From Eublepharis macularius (lineage: Eukaryota > Chordata > Lepidosauria > Squamata > Eublepharidae), in assembly GCF_028583425.1 (NCBI RefSeq), contig NC_072790.1:207864897-207928896 (forward strand): a DNA stretch of 64,000 nt, read 5' to 3'. The position numbers and the translations under genes were made by a program. Every line of letters begins with the position of its first letter. The first letter of the stretch is position 1. Positions 33,220 to 44,580 of the stretch are shown piece by piece. The notes under the pieces were generated by a model. That model was not told the DNA's origin, searched no databases, and worked only from the letters and a program-made list of their open reading frames with translations.

Positions 33220-34590
33220 AGAATTGGGAAACAGCTCCTCCAGAGATTCATGAAAGACATTATAGGTGGATGTTGTGAGCCCCACCACGTGGAATGGTCT
33301 GTTTTATAAAGTTAAGAGGGTTCCCATGAGCTTGTTATCCTACAAACTATGTAAAATGGATTTGTTCAGGAGGGCTTTTCTATAACAGGGCTACGCTGAA
33401 ATGGAATGATTCAGGAAAGTGCTGTGCTGTAAGAAAATGGTTAAGAGAGATGCTTGGGTAAAGGGCTGGGGACTGTAGACTAGACATGGGCACGAACCAC
33501 ATTACGAACCAAAAAAACCCACGAACCGCCCAATCTTCTGTTCGCGATCCGGCGGTTCGTGAGCGTCCATGGCCAACAAACCAGCGTTTGTTAGAGGCAT
33601 GGTTCGGTGCGTTCTTCCACGGTTCATGAAGCCAGACAGTCAGGCACCATCAATCAATTCCCTTGGAAACAGAGCAGGGGGAATGCCTGAACTCTGTCTG
33701 CACTCCTTCTGTCTCCCTGGAAACCCGAATGGAAGCCCAGCTTACCTTGATCAGCAGGTCTTTCTTCCAACCATGGAGCTGTAAGTGGTTACAACCTGGG
33801 AGAAGACACCTGGGGGAGGGAGGGGGAGGGGGTATTCTGTAGCCATGGGCACTCCAATCTCATCCCTGCAAACCCTGATAGGCAGCTCTGATGGCCAACC
33901 ACAGACCACCTGTGTTGCTCAATGGGACCTCAGCTTATAAAAAGCAGTGGGCTCTCAGGCTGGGTTTCACTTTCAGCAAGCAGTGGAGTGTGACAGAGCT
34001 GTTGCTTGCTACTTGCTAGCCTTTGGGGAGAGAGACACAGAGAGTTTAATTGGAGCTTGGATCCCTATTGCAATCTTGACCAAACTTGGGTAATGGCTGG
34101 AAGAGAGCTTGTCAAACACTCCCCAGGAATATGGGCTCTCTAATTCCAACAGGGGCTGTTCTGACACCCATGAACCATGAACCTCGAACCGGTTCAGCAA
34201 CGGGAAAAGTTCGTTGCAGTTCGCTGGTTCGGGTTCGTCATCGGCACCGAACCATGAACCGCTGGTTTGTTAATTTTTTTTGGTTCGTGCCCATGTCTAC
34301 TGTAGACTATATTACTATGTATTGTCCATTGCTGTAAGTATGCTCCTACTGGATAGTTTCTGCATTGTTTAATATGTCATTTTAAATTGCTTATGTTTAG
34401 TTTCAGCATTGTTTCAGCTCGGTATCAGATTTCTGCTTGTTTTTTGGAATTTCTGCAATCTATAACCTATTGTTTTGTTTATTGAATGTTCCAGCCATTG
34501 GTTGCATTGACTTAAACTGTGTAATCTGCCTTGAGTTTCAGTGAAAAAGGCAGAATATAAATAACATAAAAATAAATAAATAAGATTTAT
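33220..34590 (+). mobile_element. L2-type LINE 3' end, interrupted by a hAT MITE
   Basis: 33220-33480 holds the decayed pol C-terminus (ACGTGGAATGGTCTG for the LWNGL motif, and TTTGTTCAGGAGGGCTTTTC). It continues at 34308 with a 3' UTR and ends in AATAAATAAATAAG near 34590. The same 3' UTR is found at 56391-56665. Confidence 0.75.
33481..34299. mobile_element. hAT-type MITE, copy 2, 8 bp TSD CTGTAGAC
   Basis: An 819 bp element with ends TAGACATGGGCACGAACC and GGTTCGTGCCCATGTCTA, which are perfect inverses over 18 bases. CTGTAGAC flanks both sides (33473-33480, 34300-34307). Its interior is the inverted counterpart of copy 1 (for example GACACCTGGGGGAGGGAGGG against CCCTCCCTCCCCCAGGTGTC). It is inserted in the older L2 3' end and has no transposase frame. 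Confidence 0.93.
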
Positions 34591-34689
34591 AAGGAGAAAG
34601 GCTATAGGGTGCATTTTGAGTTTGCTGCACATATTATCCCATTGTAGCGGCATTGTTTTCTGATGATGTAATACCATTTTTCTTCATTA

Positions 34690-34865
34690 TATCTGCTCTC
34701 TGATATGCTATGCTTATTCAGATTTTTATAATCCTAGTTCTAGTATATTACTGATTAGATGTCTCTTCATAATTGATTTTAACAACTTATACTTTGTAAT
34801 CCACTTTGAGTCTCAGTGAAAAAGGTGAACTATAAATATAGTAAATAGATAAATATATTCATTAT
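34690..34865 (+). repeat. L2/CR1-type 3' tail
   Basis: ATACTTTGTAATCCACTTTGA, AGTCTCAGTGAAAAAGGTG and a TAAATAGATAAATA tail are a second, diverged copy of the tail at 34520-34590. Confidence 0.6.
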
Positions 34866-35569
34866 AAGACAGATCCATATTTACCTTAATGACTCTCTTA
34901 AAACTAGAGCTACCAAACGGTTTCAGTGTATTTTATTGTCCAGTTGATCTAATGCATAGCCTTCCTCTTCCCCAACACTTGTGCCAGGTAATATCAATAT
35001 GTTAAAATATAACAGCCACTGCCTTTCATCATCTCACAAACTCGCTGTCTGGCCTCCATTAGCCAATGAACATAAAAACCACCTCTCAACTTTTCCAAAA
35101 GAAGCTGAGCATTGATTTTCATGTTAACATGGAGGCCACAGGAAATACTGTCCTCAATATGATGTCATAATCACTCACCAAGTAGAAAGTCTCCATACCA
35201 GCAGTAGTCGCCACTAGGAACGTACGGAACAGTAATGGGAATTGGGCACACAAGAAGAATCATCCATGAGGAGAGCAACTCTTATGGCTGATATATGGAA
35301 ACACTTTCATTACACACAGGGTGGTTGCGATAGAGGAAGAAACTGTCAAACTAATTCTCTTCCCCATTAAGTATTCTACTGCTGAAGGGTAGCCACCAAA
35401 CCTGTCTGGAAGCTGTTGCAGTTCTGAATTAGAGCACAGATGGGAAATTTTGTTCCTGGTTAATCTTAGAAACCACCGTGGAACATAGGGGTAGAGTTGG
35501 TATCTTAAGTGTGCTGGGGACAGGCTAGTTTGCATTGTTCAAAATCTCCTTAAATCTCTCCCTCCCTCC
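34866..35569. other. No gene recognised
   Basis: Intergenic DNA without named features. Confidence 0.5.
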
Positions 35570-35762
35570 CTAACAGGAACCCAAAGGGGATTTATTCTCC
35601 CCACCTTCATTTTATCTTCATAAGAACACCATTATGAATTAAGTTAGGCAGAGGGAGAGTGATCACCCCAGGGTCACCCAGCGAATTTCTTTGGCAGAAA
35701 TGGGGATTCAAACCTGGGTCTTCCAGACCCTAATCTAACCACTATAGAATGCTGGCTCTAAG
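35570..35762 (-). repeat. tRNA-derived SINE
   Basis: GGAACCCAAAGGGGATTTAT, CCCCAGGGTCACCCAGCGAA, GGGGATTCAAACCTGGGTCT and CTAATCTAACCACTATAGAA, in that order, give a full reversed SINE. The reversed B box is ATTCAAACC and the reversed A box is CTAACCACTA. Confidence 0.8.
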
Positions 35763-37029
35763 TGCCATATACCAGTTCTATATTAATTGCCCCACCAGGA
35801 CCATTGATTAGATGAGGGGAATGTCATCACTTCAAACTAATATCCCATACCAGAATCCTCTTGTTAATGGGAATCAGGTAATTCCAGAAAGGCAGTCATC
35901 ATGAACCCCTGCCTGCTACAAAGTTCCCATATTTGCTTCACACCCTCAGTCTGGGTAATTTGTTGCCAGCAAAGAAGGCAATGGGTTATCCTTTTGAACC
36001 TGGCTGTTGCCGCCTCTGCTGCCAATGTCAACATATGCTTCTACTCTTCCCACGGATTGAACCAGCACTAGATGCTCAGTGCCTGACAGCTTCCTCTCTG
36101 TCGCATGGAAATACTCATGTCACACCATCCATTATGCCTCTTTAGATGGTGAGTGAAGCACGTTGTATATTAGATGTGCCTTGGAATGAATGAACGGAAA
36201 ACATTATTCTCAATAAAGAAAGAGCATCCCTGAGTACATGCACTTCAGTTCTGTGTGTTCCATGTACACCCAGCAAAAAGAAGTCTGAACAATTTGTATT
36301 CCTCTAATAGTCTTCTGTTGAGCTAAACAACTTAACTGACTCTGCAGCTGTGTGTGGGAGAGTTCATTCTTTAAACAATTCTCTCCCAGGGCTGGCAGGG
36401 AACTGAACGGATGAAAAAAGACTATTTGTATTACCCAAGTGAAGGGATTCTGGGTTATGAGAAAATGCACGGCACAGATGCTTGCTTATAACTGAAGCAA
36501 CCTATGATTGGAAAAGGTATCCAGCAGCATACTGCAGGTGCATCCCCTATTTCACTACCTATTGCTGTGGCTTGCACTCACACTGGAATGTGTCCATTAA
36601 ATGGAAGCCGTTCTGATGCAACAAAGCCATCAAGGTACATTCAGCTGTTCATAGCTCTATCTAGCCAGGTGCCGTCAGCTCTGATATGCGGTGGCTGTCC
36701 CAGGTGTCAAGCAGAGATCCATCTTGTCCTTGCATCCCAAGATCATTTACGCTAGAAATGCTTTCTGCTAGGAAATGTGGGGCAAGTTGAGTGGTCCGAG
36801 TGCCTAAATGTTTGTGCCAAAGCTGCCTAAGCAAACCATAGAGCTCCTTTGCAGGTCTGTGAGGTGGCAGCAAGGGCAAAGCAATCTTTATTTTCCATCA
36901 CGATTGCTTCAGCTGAACTGGTGAGCAATTCTGGTTTGCACATGGGCCCCTATACCTTAAAGATAATTTCCAAGACTGCCAGCATCTTCAACTTGCCATG
37001 ACAGTTTTGGATGACACATGGGGACCAGC
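35763..37029. other. No gene recognised
   Basis: Intergenic DNA. Short ORFs (for example 36504-36755) have no motif support. Confidence 0.5.
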
Positions 37030-37405
37030 AAGGACTCGTGGGAGGACATCTCATTTTCCCCTCCCCCACCATTTCCTCTTTTCTTTCCCTGCCCCCCGTA
37101 ACCTCTATCCCTTTTCCTGCTTCCTTCTCTCCTTTTCACCCAGGTTTGACTGCTCCCCCCCATCTTTACCTTTCCCCCTCCCCTGGCAGCCGCTCCCCTA
37201 TGGCCTGATGGTGTGGTGCTGGCTGAGCTGGGCCCAGTTGCACGGTAAGGAACCTGCAAGGACTTGCATAGGATACTTCCGTGTATCCTTTTCCCACTCG
37301 ATTTCCTCTTTTCTTTCTCCTGGCAGCCTCCATATGCTCACCTTTCCCTACATCCTTCTCTCCTTCAAACCCCTAAACAACTTACCTTTTATCTGCTCCC
37401 CCTTC
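37030..37405. repeat. Pyrimidine-rich diverged repeat
   Basis: Plus strand rich in C and T. Two similar blocks follow each other: GCAAGGACTCGTGGGAGG then TTTCCTCTTTTCTTTCCCTG (37028-37090), and GCAAGGACTTGCATAGGA then TTTCCTCTTTTCTTTCTCCTGG (37256-37322), about 230 bases apart. A long open frame in this stretch is a composition effect. Confidence 0.55.
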
Positions 37406-37409
37406 ATCT

Positions 37410-37765
37410 ATTATTAATTAACTTCATCTATATACTGCATTTCTCTACAATGGGGACACAAAGCAGCTTACATCATTCTCCTTGTCTCCATATTATCCTC
37501 ATAACAACCCTGAGAGGTAGCTTAGGCTGAGAGTGAGGGCCAAGCTACAAGTGACGAATGACACTTGAATGGCAAGTGGATTGAGTGGAGGGCAAGTGAA
37601 CAGGGAGAAATACACTTGCCGTTCAAGTGCCATTTGTCACTTGTAGCTTGGCCCTGAGTGACTGAATCAAAGTCACCCAGTGAACTTCCAGAGTTGAGTG
37701 GTAATTCCAACCTGGGTCTTGCACAGTCTGAAATTCTAACCACTTCATGACACTGGCTTTTGTGG
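37410..37765 (-). repeat. tRNA-derived SINE carrying a nested MITE
   Basis: SINE tail and body at 37430-37536 (GGGGACACAAAGCAGCTTAC, CCTCATAACAACCCTGAGAG). It resumes at 37655 with AATCAAAGTCACCCAGTGAA, AACCTGGGTCTTGCACAGTC and TTCTAACCACTTCATGACAC. Confidence 0.8.
37537..37654. mobile_element. 118 bp MITE inserted in a SINE, 3 bp TSD TGA
   Basis: Ends GGGCCAAGCTACAAGTGAC and GTCACTTGTAGCTTGGCCC are perfect inverses. The inverted repeat extends over about 40 bases on each side. TGA flanks both ends (37534-37536, 37655-37657). A 3 bp duplication and GGGCC ends point to a PIF/Harbinger-type MITE. Confidence 0.8.
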
Positions 37766-38299
37766 GTAGGTGGGGCTGCTGTTGAAAAGTAGCAAGCAGC
37801 TAGGCCTGGGTGAGCCATGTGGTATCAAGTGGTTGCCCCTGGGTCTAGTCCCAATGAGCCAAAGCAGGCCCAGAAAGGGCCCTGTCCCCTCCACCCACCT
37901 TTTACTGACAGAAACCAAGCCTAGAATACTTGGTAAGCTGTTATGGTTGCATAGCAACAGCCACTGAGAGCATCTAGTTAAAGCTTCAGGCACTCTTTTT
38001 ACCATTTTTTTTAAACCCCGCCCACTATGTATTTTTAAGATTTCAGATTTTTCTGCAAACCTGGGGTATTTTTCAGGTGTGTAAGAAGACCTGTCTTGAC
38101 TGGCCATGGTTCCAGTCTCCTGATTTAAATATCAGGGCCACTTAGCTATTAGTATATAAGATTCTTTGTTCATAAGGTCATTCAGATATGCTTAATGTAG
38201 ATTTGACTTGCAGTCCCTTAAGTTGATGCAGTGCGGTGATCTTGAAGGCTACCACATGCAGTTTGGGCTAGGTTGAAGTAGTTTCCCTGGTGTTTTTTT
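37766..38299. other. No gene recognised
   Basis: Intergenic DNA without named features. Confidence 0.45.
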
Positions 38300-38460
38300 G
38301 CAGTGTTTGAGTCCTGCAGCACCTTAATGACCAACAAAATTTTCCAGAGTATAAGCTTTCGAGAGTCAAGCTTATACCCTGGAAAATCTTGTGGGTCTTT
38401 AAGGTGCTGCTGGACTTGAACCTTGGTCTCCTACTGCAGATCAAAACAGCTACTCACCTG
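38300..38460. repeat. Foldback repeat B, copy 4
   Basis: Left arm AGTCCTGCAGCACCTTAATG and ATTTTCCAGAGTATAAGC, right arm GCTTATACCCTGGAAAATCT and TTTAAGGTGCTGCTGGACTT. The arms pair over about 60 bases with a loop of about 10 at TTTCGAGAGTCAA. Confidence 0.8.
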
Positions 38461-39669
38461 GGAAAAAAAACTTTTTCAGTTTCTCTTTGCCATGTTTCAC
38501 TCTTTAATTCAGGTACAACTAGGATAATTTCTAAGATTAATTCCAGAATTAGAATATTCATAGTTCACTACAGTTCATTGGCATACACAGAATGCTGCAA
38601 AAAAGCCACATTGGATATTATTGTACACATTACATCGAGATTATTTTGGTGTGGCATTATATTGATGCACATACATGTTGGTCAAATACCACACAAAGAA
38701 TCTTGATCCCGCTGTATGTACAATCACATTAACATTGCTTTTGAACAGATGAACTTTGGTGTTGTAAAAGGAGGAAAAGGTGCAAACTGTGCATACACAG
38801 TACTCTGGACACTCTTTGGAAATAATTAAATGAAATAATGGAGAATTCGTAATGCATCCGTTCCACTTTGGAATCAAGGCCAGACAGCTAGGAACCTTGA
38901 CTGACATGCTGGCACGTCAATGAAGGTTTTACTGGAGAAGGGCTCCCTTTGGGATATAACAAATCTATTAGGTACAGTTTTTTGTATATTAAAAATCCTA
39001 GGGTTCCTTTTTAATATTTTACCAAAAATTCATAAAGAAACCATACCTTCCACGGGCTGGCTTATAAAATGGAGGAGTGGATCTTTACTGGAATCCCTTT
39101 TCACAATTTAAAGATCATTTTTGAAAATGTTTATTCCTCTCATGAGATCATATATGTGGGACTCTGAATATTTTTTGAACAAATTATAAGGAATGGTTAC
39201 TATAGAATGATAAGATTTGTTTTGGTTACAGTGGATGTTAGATCTCTGTATACCATGTCATCTTGAGGAATCAGTTTCCCCCTTCTAATTTTTGGTTGCT
39301 TTAGCAGAGTTAATGCTTATAAATATTTTTTTTTCTTTTTATATACATTATTTTTTAAAAACTAGAGGTTTTGCAAAGGGCTTTACTATGGACACGGAAA
39401 CTGCAAATTTATTATGGCTACATATTATGGACACATTTTTATGCCTTCATTACTTTCAAACAGAGAATTACAAATAGGAGAAATATTTGATGCAAATTCC
39501 TCTAGCTGTCTATTCAGACTTTCACTTTAGTAATGACATTGTCAAAAATAGATTGCATTACTAGTTCAGAGACTGCAGGTGAAAGATCACATTTTAGAAT
39601 ATTCCATTATGTTACGAACATAATTCTACCACTGCAGTAAGCAAAGAGAGTAGGGTAAAGCCTTCCTCT
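38461..39669. other. No gene recognised
   Basis: AT-rich intergenic DNA. No repeats or exons identified. Confidence 0.5.
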
Positions 39670-39674
39670 TTCTC

Positions 39675-40268
39675 TGTACTGGCTCACAGGTCGCGAGGAC
39701 CGGGACCCAGAAGGCGGGCAAGGTAGTGTCATTCAGTTCAAAGTCAGGGCTCCAGAAGTCAGGCAAGACACGGTTGTTCATTTCAAGGTTGGTCTGGGGG
39801 TCAGATGTTCAGGAATCAGGCAAGGCAGAGTGAGTGGCTTTATGGTGATTGTACACATTGCATCCATGCCCGGCAGCCTCTCTTGGATGATTTAACAGCC
39901 CAAGGCCTAAGGGTCATGCATGCAGCCAGCTGCTCGGGAAGGATCCTGCAACTACTCATCATCATCAGTGAGCAGCTGGCACTGGGCCAGGAGGCATGTA
40001 CTTTGCCATCTTGCCTGTAGTTCAGTTCTCAGCCTCTGTCTGCAGTGCTCTAAGGGTGGAGATGATGCTGGAAGACTGGGGCTAGCTAACGGAATTTTAC
40101 CTGCTGGATCAGAGCTGGAGGGTGTTGGAGGCTCTGCCCCAGCTGTTGTTTGTTAGCTGGCAGCTCCTGCTCCTGCCGTCAGCTTCTGTTAACTAGGGGC
40201 TGGCTGCACGGAGGTCCTCTTCTCCTGAGGAGTCCTCACTGTCGCTGAGCCCTGGCTGACTCATGACA
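39675..40268. mobile_element. Solo LTR, 5 bp TSD TTCTC
   Basis: A 594 bp block that begins TGTACTGGCTCACAGG and ends GACTCATGACA, so it has TG...CA ends on either strand. TTCTC lies directly outside both ends (39670-39674 and 40269-40273). A 5 bp duplication is usual for Gypsy-type and many retroviral-type LTRs. No internal gag or pol is present, which fits a solo LTR left by recombination. The orientation is not certain because no clear polyadenylation signal was found. Confidence 0.7.
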
Positions 40269-40273
40269 TTCTC

Positions 40274-42918
40274 CCTGTGTTAGTTTTCTATTTGTGTGGA
40301 TTTTTTAAAAAATACAAAGGAACTTTCCAAAGCAGGAATTTTCCATCTATAGTCTGAAGTGGTACAGTCTATTTGATCACCTCTGGACTCTTACTTTCAT
40401 GTCCTCTTTCTTCTGCCCATGTGATATGCTAGATTTCTACAGACAGAGAGCATTTCATGGGGAACTAACTATGAGCAACTATAGGGAAGCAACTATGAGA
40501 TTCTCACACATGCACTCTGAAGTGCCAGTCTGGGAACAGTTATATCATGGTGTTGTTTGTATGATTAGGCCTTTATCATGAATGAAGGAGATACCCACTC
40601 TCCACCTCCTTGATCCAGTCATGCTCCAAACCAAAAGCTCTCCAATGAATCCTGAGCCAGAAGCCCCCTTTAAGCTTCCATCCTCTGGCATGGTTGCAGA
40701 AGTGTCTGTGGTTGCTGTGGTCAGAGAATGTCTAACTAAAGGCATTTGCTCAAGTGAATGCTGCTGTCATGGTTAGCAATCATTTAGAAAATATAACAGG
40801 TGAGAGAGTGAAAAAAGTGTTTCTTTTTAAAAAATCCCTGCAGTTTCTGAAAAGCTATTTGCAAAAGTTATCCCTGAGAGCTCTTGTTCTCTTATTTCAT
40901 ATAGAGTGTACAAGATTGTATTCATAAAGTACCAACATGATGCAAGCAATGTCATTCCAGTGGTACTGATTTATCAGTGGAATGGGTTTCTCTACTGCAC
41001 ACTTCTGTTGTGTTCTTTGAGGGTTTAGTGGCTGTCTAACTTTAAAAAAAAATGCAGTGGGCTGGTTCCTCCCCAAGGTCAAGCTGACCCCTTCTGTAGA
41101 GAATGTGTTGGATAAATGAATTTGCAGATAACTGATGAGATTTACTGCAGACTTTGTCAACAAACGCTCTCATCCGCCATACTCTTGCCCTGGGTGGCTG
41201 TTTATTATTTCTCTGGTATTAGTTTGGCCAAAATGGGATTTCAGATGTACAAAATGCAACATAAGTGTAAGGCAATCTGTACCAGTATTTCAGAGCTGCT
41301 ACAGACACTGATGGGGCTACAGATGTCATTTGCTTCTTCTGGGAGTAGCTTTACTGGAAGAATCTAGCTATTTACCTGAAAATAAGAACCTGGCTTTTGA
41401 GTTCCGTGTTACCTATGCCAAGATTCCACCTAGATAAGAAGACATGCATCATTCAGTTAATAAAATCTCCAAAATTTCAGAGTTAATCCAGCCATAAAAG
41501 CTTGTGCCCCTCTCTCCACTTTTATTGACATTGTGGCAACTGGGGTTTAAACAGCAGGAAAGGGCAGAGTATGGAGTAATAGGATGGCAGTCCAGGAATC
41601 CATTTACCTCAGAGGTCTCCCCGTCAGCTCTCTCTCCTCTTTCCTCTATCACATCAGGACTCTGTCCCAAATAAAACCAGTGACAGATGAACACAATACA
41701 CAACAAAAGTGATGATAATGAAGTACTAACCTGAAATAGATGGGGCAATGAGCTGATGTAGACAGTGTGAACAGGTTCAAATCCCACCTCAACACATACT
41801 CATTCGATAGCTTGAAGCACATCATTATTATCTTAATATCAGACACACATTGAATGTGTAACTGTGTGTGTGCGTGCGATACAGTGATAATATCTGCCCA
41901 CCTTGCAGGTCTGTTGCCACATTTCTGACGTAGTGTGTGTCTTGGAATGAAATGTGCTGTGTAAAAGCTAAATATTACTATTTATTATTTATGCAGAAAC
42001 CCTGTGCATGCATTGAAGCACAGGCTGGTCTCTGAACTATCTTAATGTATTTGTGGAATGGCTGAGCTGTAGCACCCCTATGATCCCTCAAACTGTAAAT
42101 TGTTCACAGTGTGGATAATATGCAATTCTATGGGCACTCACTTGGAAAAATTACTTTTTGAGTGCAGGGGTACCTCCTTCTGCACAAACACACTTAGAAT
42201 TGAGTTATAGGTAGTTCTTACAATTCTGTAGTCTCAATCTCCCAGAAATATAATCACAGATTTGGGAGAACCCATAGTGCCCTCTGTTGTACTCCCTCCA
42301 AGAGAATATTCTATACGTAGAGCTTCTTCACAGTGCCTATGGGAATTTCTTGTTAAAGACCCCCAAGATGAATGTTCTAAAAACTGTAAAGGCACATTAT
42401 TGAGTCACTGGTTCTTATGAGGATTTTCTTCTAATAGTACTTATTCATATTCTAAAGCCATGCACTCTCTAAAACTCATTGAAATCAACAGGAATATATA
42501 TCAAACGTTATCCCCCTTTGCTGAATTGCACCTTATTAATAAAGAAGTTTTTTAAAAGATACCCCACAAAGCTAGGAGTTCTTTGCTGTGGCACTGATGT
42601 TTGTCATTTATGAAAATAAAAAGTACATCAGAAAATGTGTTTTTTTTCATAAAAAATGAATGTTCAGTTAATTTATGATCTGACAGTTGAATAGAAGTGT
42701 TGTTTCTCAAACTCATCAGTTTTCAAACTTAACTCTCATAAAACCTCCAAAGGAGGTGAGAACAACAGAAGTTCCACATGCATAATTAAGACATAGGACA
42801 GATTTGATCATTCATAGTGGGACCACTGTCTGTCCTTGGCTCAGAAGGTGGGAACCAGCAGGTATAGAATTAGCACCTGGTCTGCCAGTTTCCTTGTTCA
42901 AACCCCTGTTTTCTGACA
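40274..42918. other. No gene recognised
   Basis: Intergenic DNA downstream of FSHR. 41750-41990 has SINE-like phrases on the minus strand (GGTTCAAATCCCACC) but no family is certain. A few short simple repeats. Confidence 0.4.
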
Positions 42919-42924
42919 TTTATT
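42919..42924 (-). terminator. Candidate FSHR polyadenylation signal AATAAA
   Basis: TTTATT on the plus strand gives AATAAA on the FSHR sense strand, about 450 bases after the stop codon. It is the first such hexamer found downstream. It is a weak call, since reptile FSHR 3' ends are not known to me and a SINE lies between. Confidence 0.3.
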
Positions 42925-43060
42925 CCCATGCTAGCCATGTGGCAGAGCACATGCGTTGCATGCAGAAGATCCCACATTCAGTCCCTTGCACCTCCAATTA
43001 AAGGAATGATCTGTGGTAGCAGGAATGGGAAAGTCTTTGAGAAAGGGGTTGAACAAGGAA
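42925..43060 (+). repeat. tRNA-derived SINE, third family
   Basis: TGCTAGCCATGTGGCAGAGC, then CATGCAGAAGATCCCACATT, then CAGTCCCTTGCACCTCCAATTA. It keeps a tRNA-like A box (TAGCCATGTGGCAGAGCAC) and a worn B box. It may lie in the FSHR 3' UTR, in antisense. Confidence 0.6.
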
Positions 43061-43373
43061 GTAAAAACAGAAGATTTTATCATGGTCTCCCAGCACTGAA
43101 AATAATTTTAGTTTGGGGAGTGTGTTGTATATTGTGTGCACAGTAGGACACAATGCTTTTCAAAAGTAATAACTGAAGATGCTCTGGCCACACAGTTAAG
43201 CAGTCAACAGCCTGAAGAACACCTAATTCTGTGTTAGTTTTGTACATGTGGAATTTTGGCAGGTAGAAGAGATTAGGGAGATGCTTCTGTCTTCTTTTGC
43301 AATTGCCTGTTTTCCTACGGAACCATTGACTGTCCTTTGATAACTCTTGGGAGAAAGCTACAGTGGACCTTCT

Positions 43374-44580
43374 TTAGGTGACATGATTCAAAGGAACCAG
43401 TGAATAAATTGTTCCATCACTGATTTTTTGAGCTGGTGTGTAATGCCCATTTTTCATATGGGTTGTGTGAACAGAAGAGGAGGTTTCCGTTCTGTAAATC
43501 TGAGCATGCATTTCACAACATCCAAACTTGCTCAGCAAAATGAAGAAATCCCTACGGAAAGTCTTGGTGAAGATGGCATACAGGAAGGGATTGGCACATG
43601 AGTTGATGGGATAGAACAAAACGAGGAGGATCTTTGAGTTGGACACAGTGATGAGAGGGACCTTGAGAGAAGCTGATATGGCAAAAAAAGAGATGGGTGC
43701 CATGCAGAGAAAGTCTGTGAAGATCAGTATGGCCATGCGCTTGGCAATTTTGGTGTCACTGTTAGATGAGAAGACGTTGGGATTCCTAACAGTGAAGTAA
43801 ATGCTGATGTAGCAGGTGCAAATGATGATGAAGGCCAGAATGTTCAGAACTAACAGAAGCATGATATATGCCTGAGCAAGTGGAGTTTCTATATCCATGG
43901 GTAGGCAGATGCTGACCTTCATGTAGCTGCTGACTTGAAATATGGGAAGGATGGCCACAGTGAAGGCAAAGATCCATCCCACCAACATGATGACCATTGC
44001 GTGTCGAAAACGGACCTTGCGGTCCAGTTCCATGGCATAAGTAATGGTGTGCCATCTCTCCAAAGTGATGACGGTCAGAGTGTAGACAGAAAGTTCGCTT
44101 GCAAAAACGGTGAAGAAGCCAGCCGCATTGCAGCCAGCACCAGTTTGCCAATCTATGGCATAGTTGTAATACTGACTTTTGGTCTGTATGTCTTTGAGCG
44201 CAATTAACAATAAATAGATGCCAGTGCACAGATCGGCAAATGCGAGGTTGCACATTAGGAACCGGGGGACTGTGAGCTTATACTGGCTGGTAATTAAAAT
44301 TATGAACACGACAAGGTTCCCCATGATTGCTAGGATGTTGATGAACCATATGAGGACTCTCAGAATATTGTAGCCCATGATGTCTTCACATGGGTTGAAG
44401 GCGTCAGGCTCAGGATAGCAAGTGACTTGAATCTCTTTTTTGTTACATTGGAAGTCAGGGTGGAGATCATCAGTGGAAAAGTCATCTTCAGCTGCAGATT
44501 TGTTTCGGAATTTATCTTCAGGATACTCATCCAGGTCTTCTTTGAAAGAAATCTTGTTGCATATCGGGTGCAATGCAGCA
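43374..44580 (-). CDS. FSHR: Follicle-stimulating hormone receptor, terminal exon 10
   Basis: This exon codes for the end of the hinge, all seven membrane helices and the cytoplasmic tail of FSHR, the Gs-coupled receptor for FSH on gonadal somatic cells. The acceptor AG is at 44582-44581; the exon starts with one base of a split codon and reads A-A-L-H-P-I-C. Diagnostic runs are [13 protein letters not shown] before helix 1, [20 protein letters not shown], the ERW motif after helix 3, KVSICLPMD in loop 2, [20 protein letters not shown] in helix 6, [12 protein letters not shown] in helix 7 and [13 protein letters not shown] in the tail. The stop is TAA at 43376-43374. There are no frame breaks. 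The hinge part is 8 residues shorter between the first two cysteines than in human FSHR and has no YD sulfation motif. LHCGR and TSHR are excluded by the tail and loop sequences. Confidence 0.98.

Noticed and set aside
36998..37417. 139-codon plus-strand ORF
   Set aside because: Made by a pyrimidine-rich repeat; the residues are low complexity (Ser, Pro, Phe, Leu).
43935..44207. Plus-strand ORF opposite FSHR
   Set aside because: Antisense shadow of the FSHR membrane region with no independent support.
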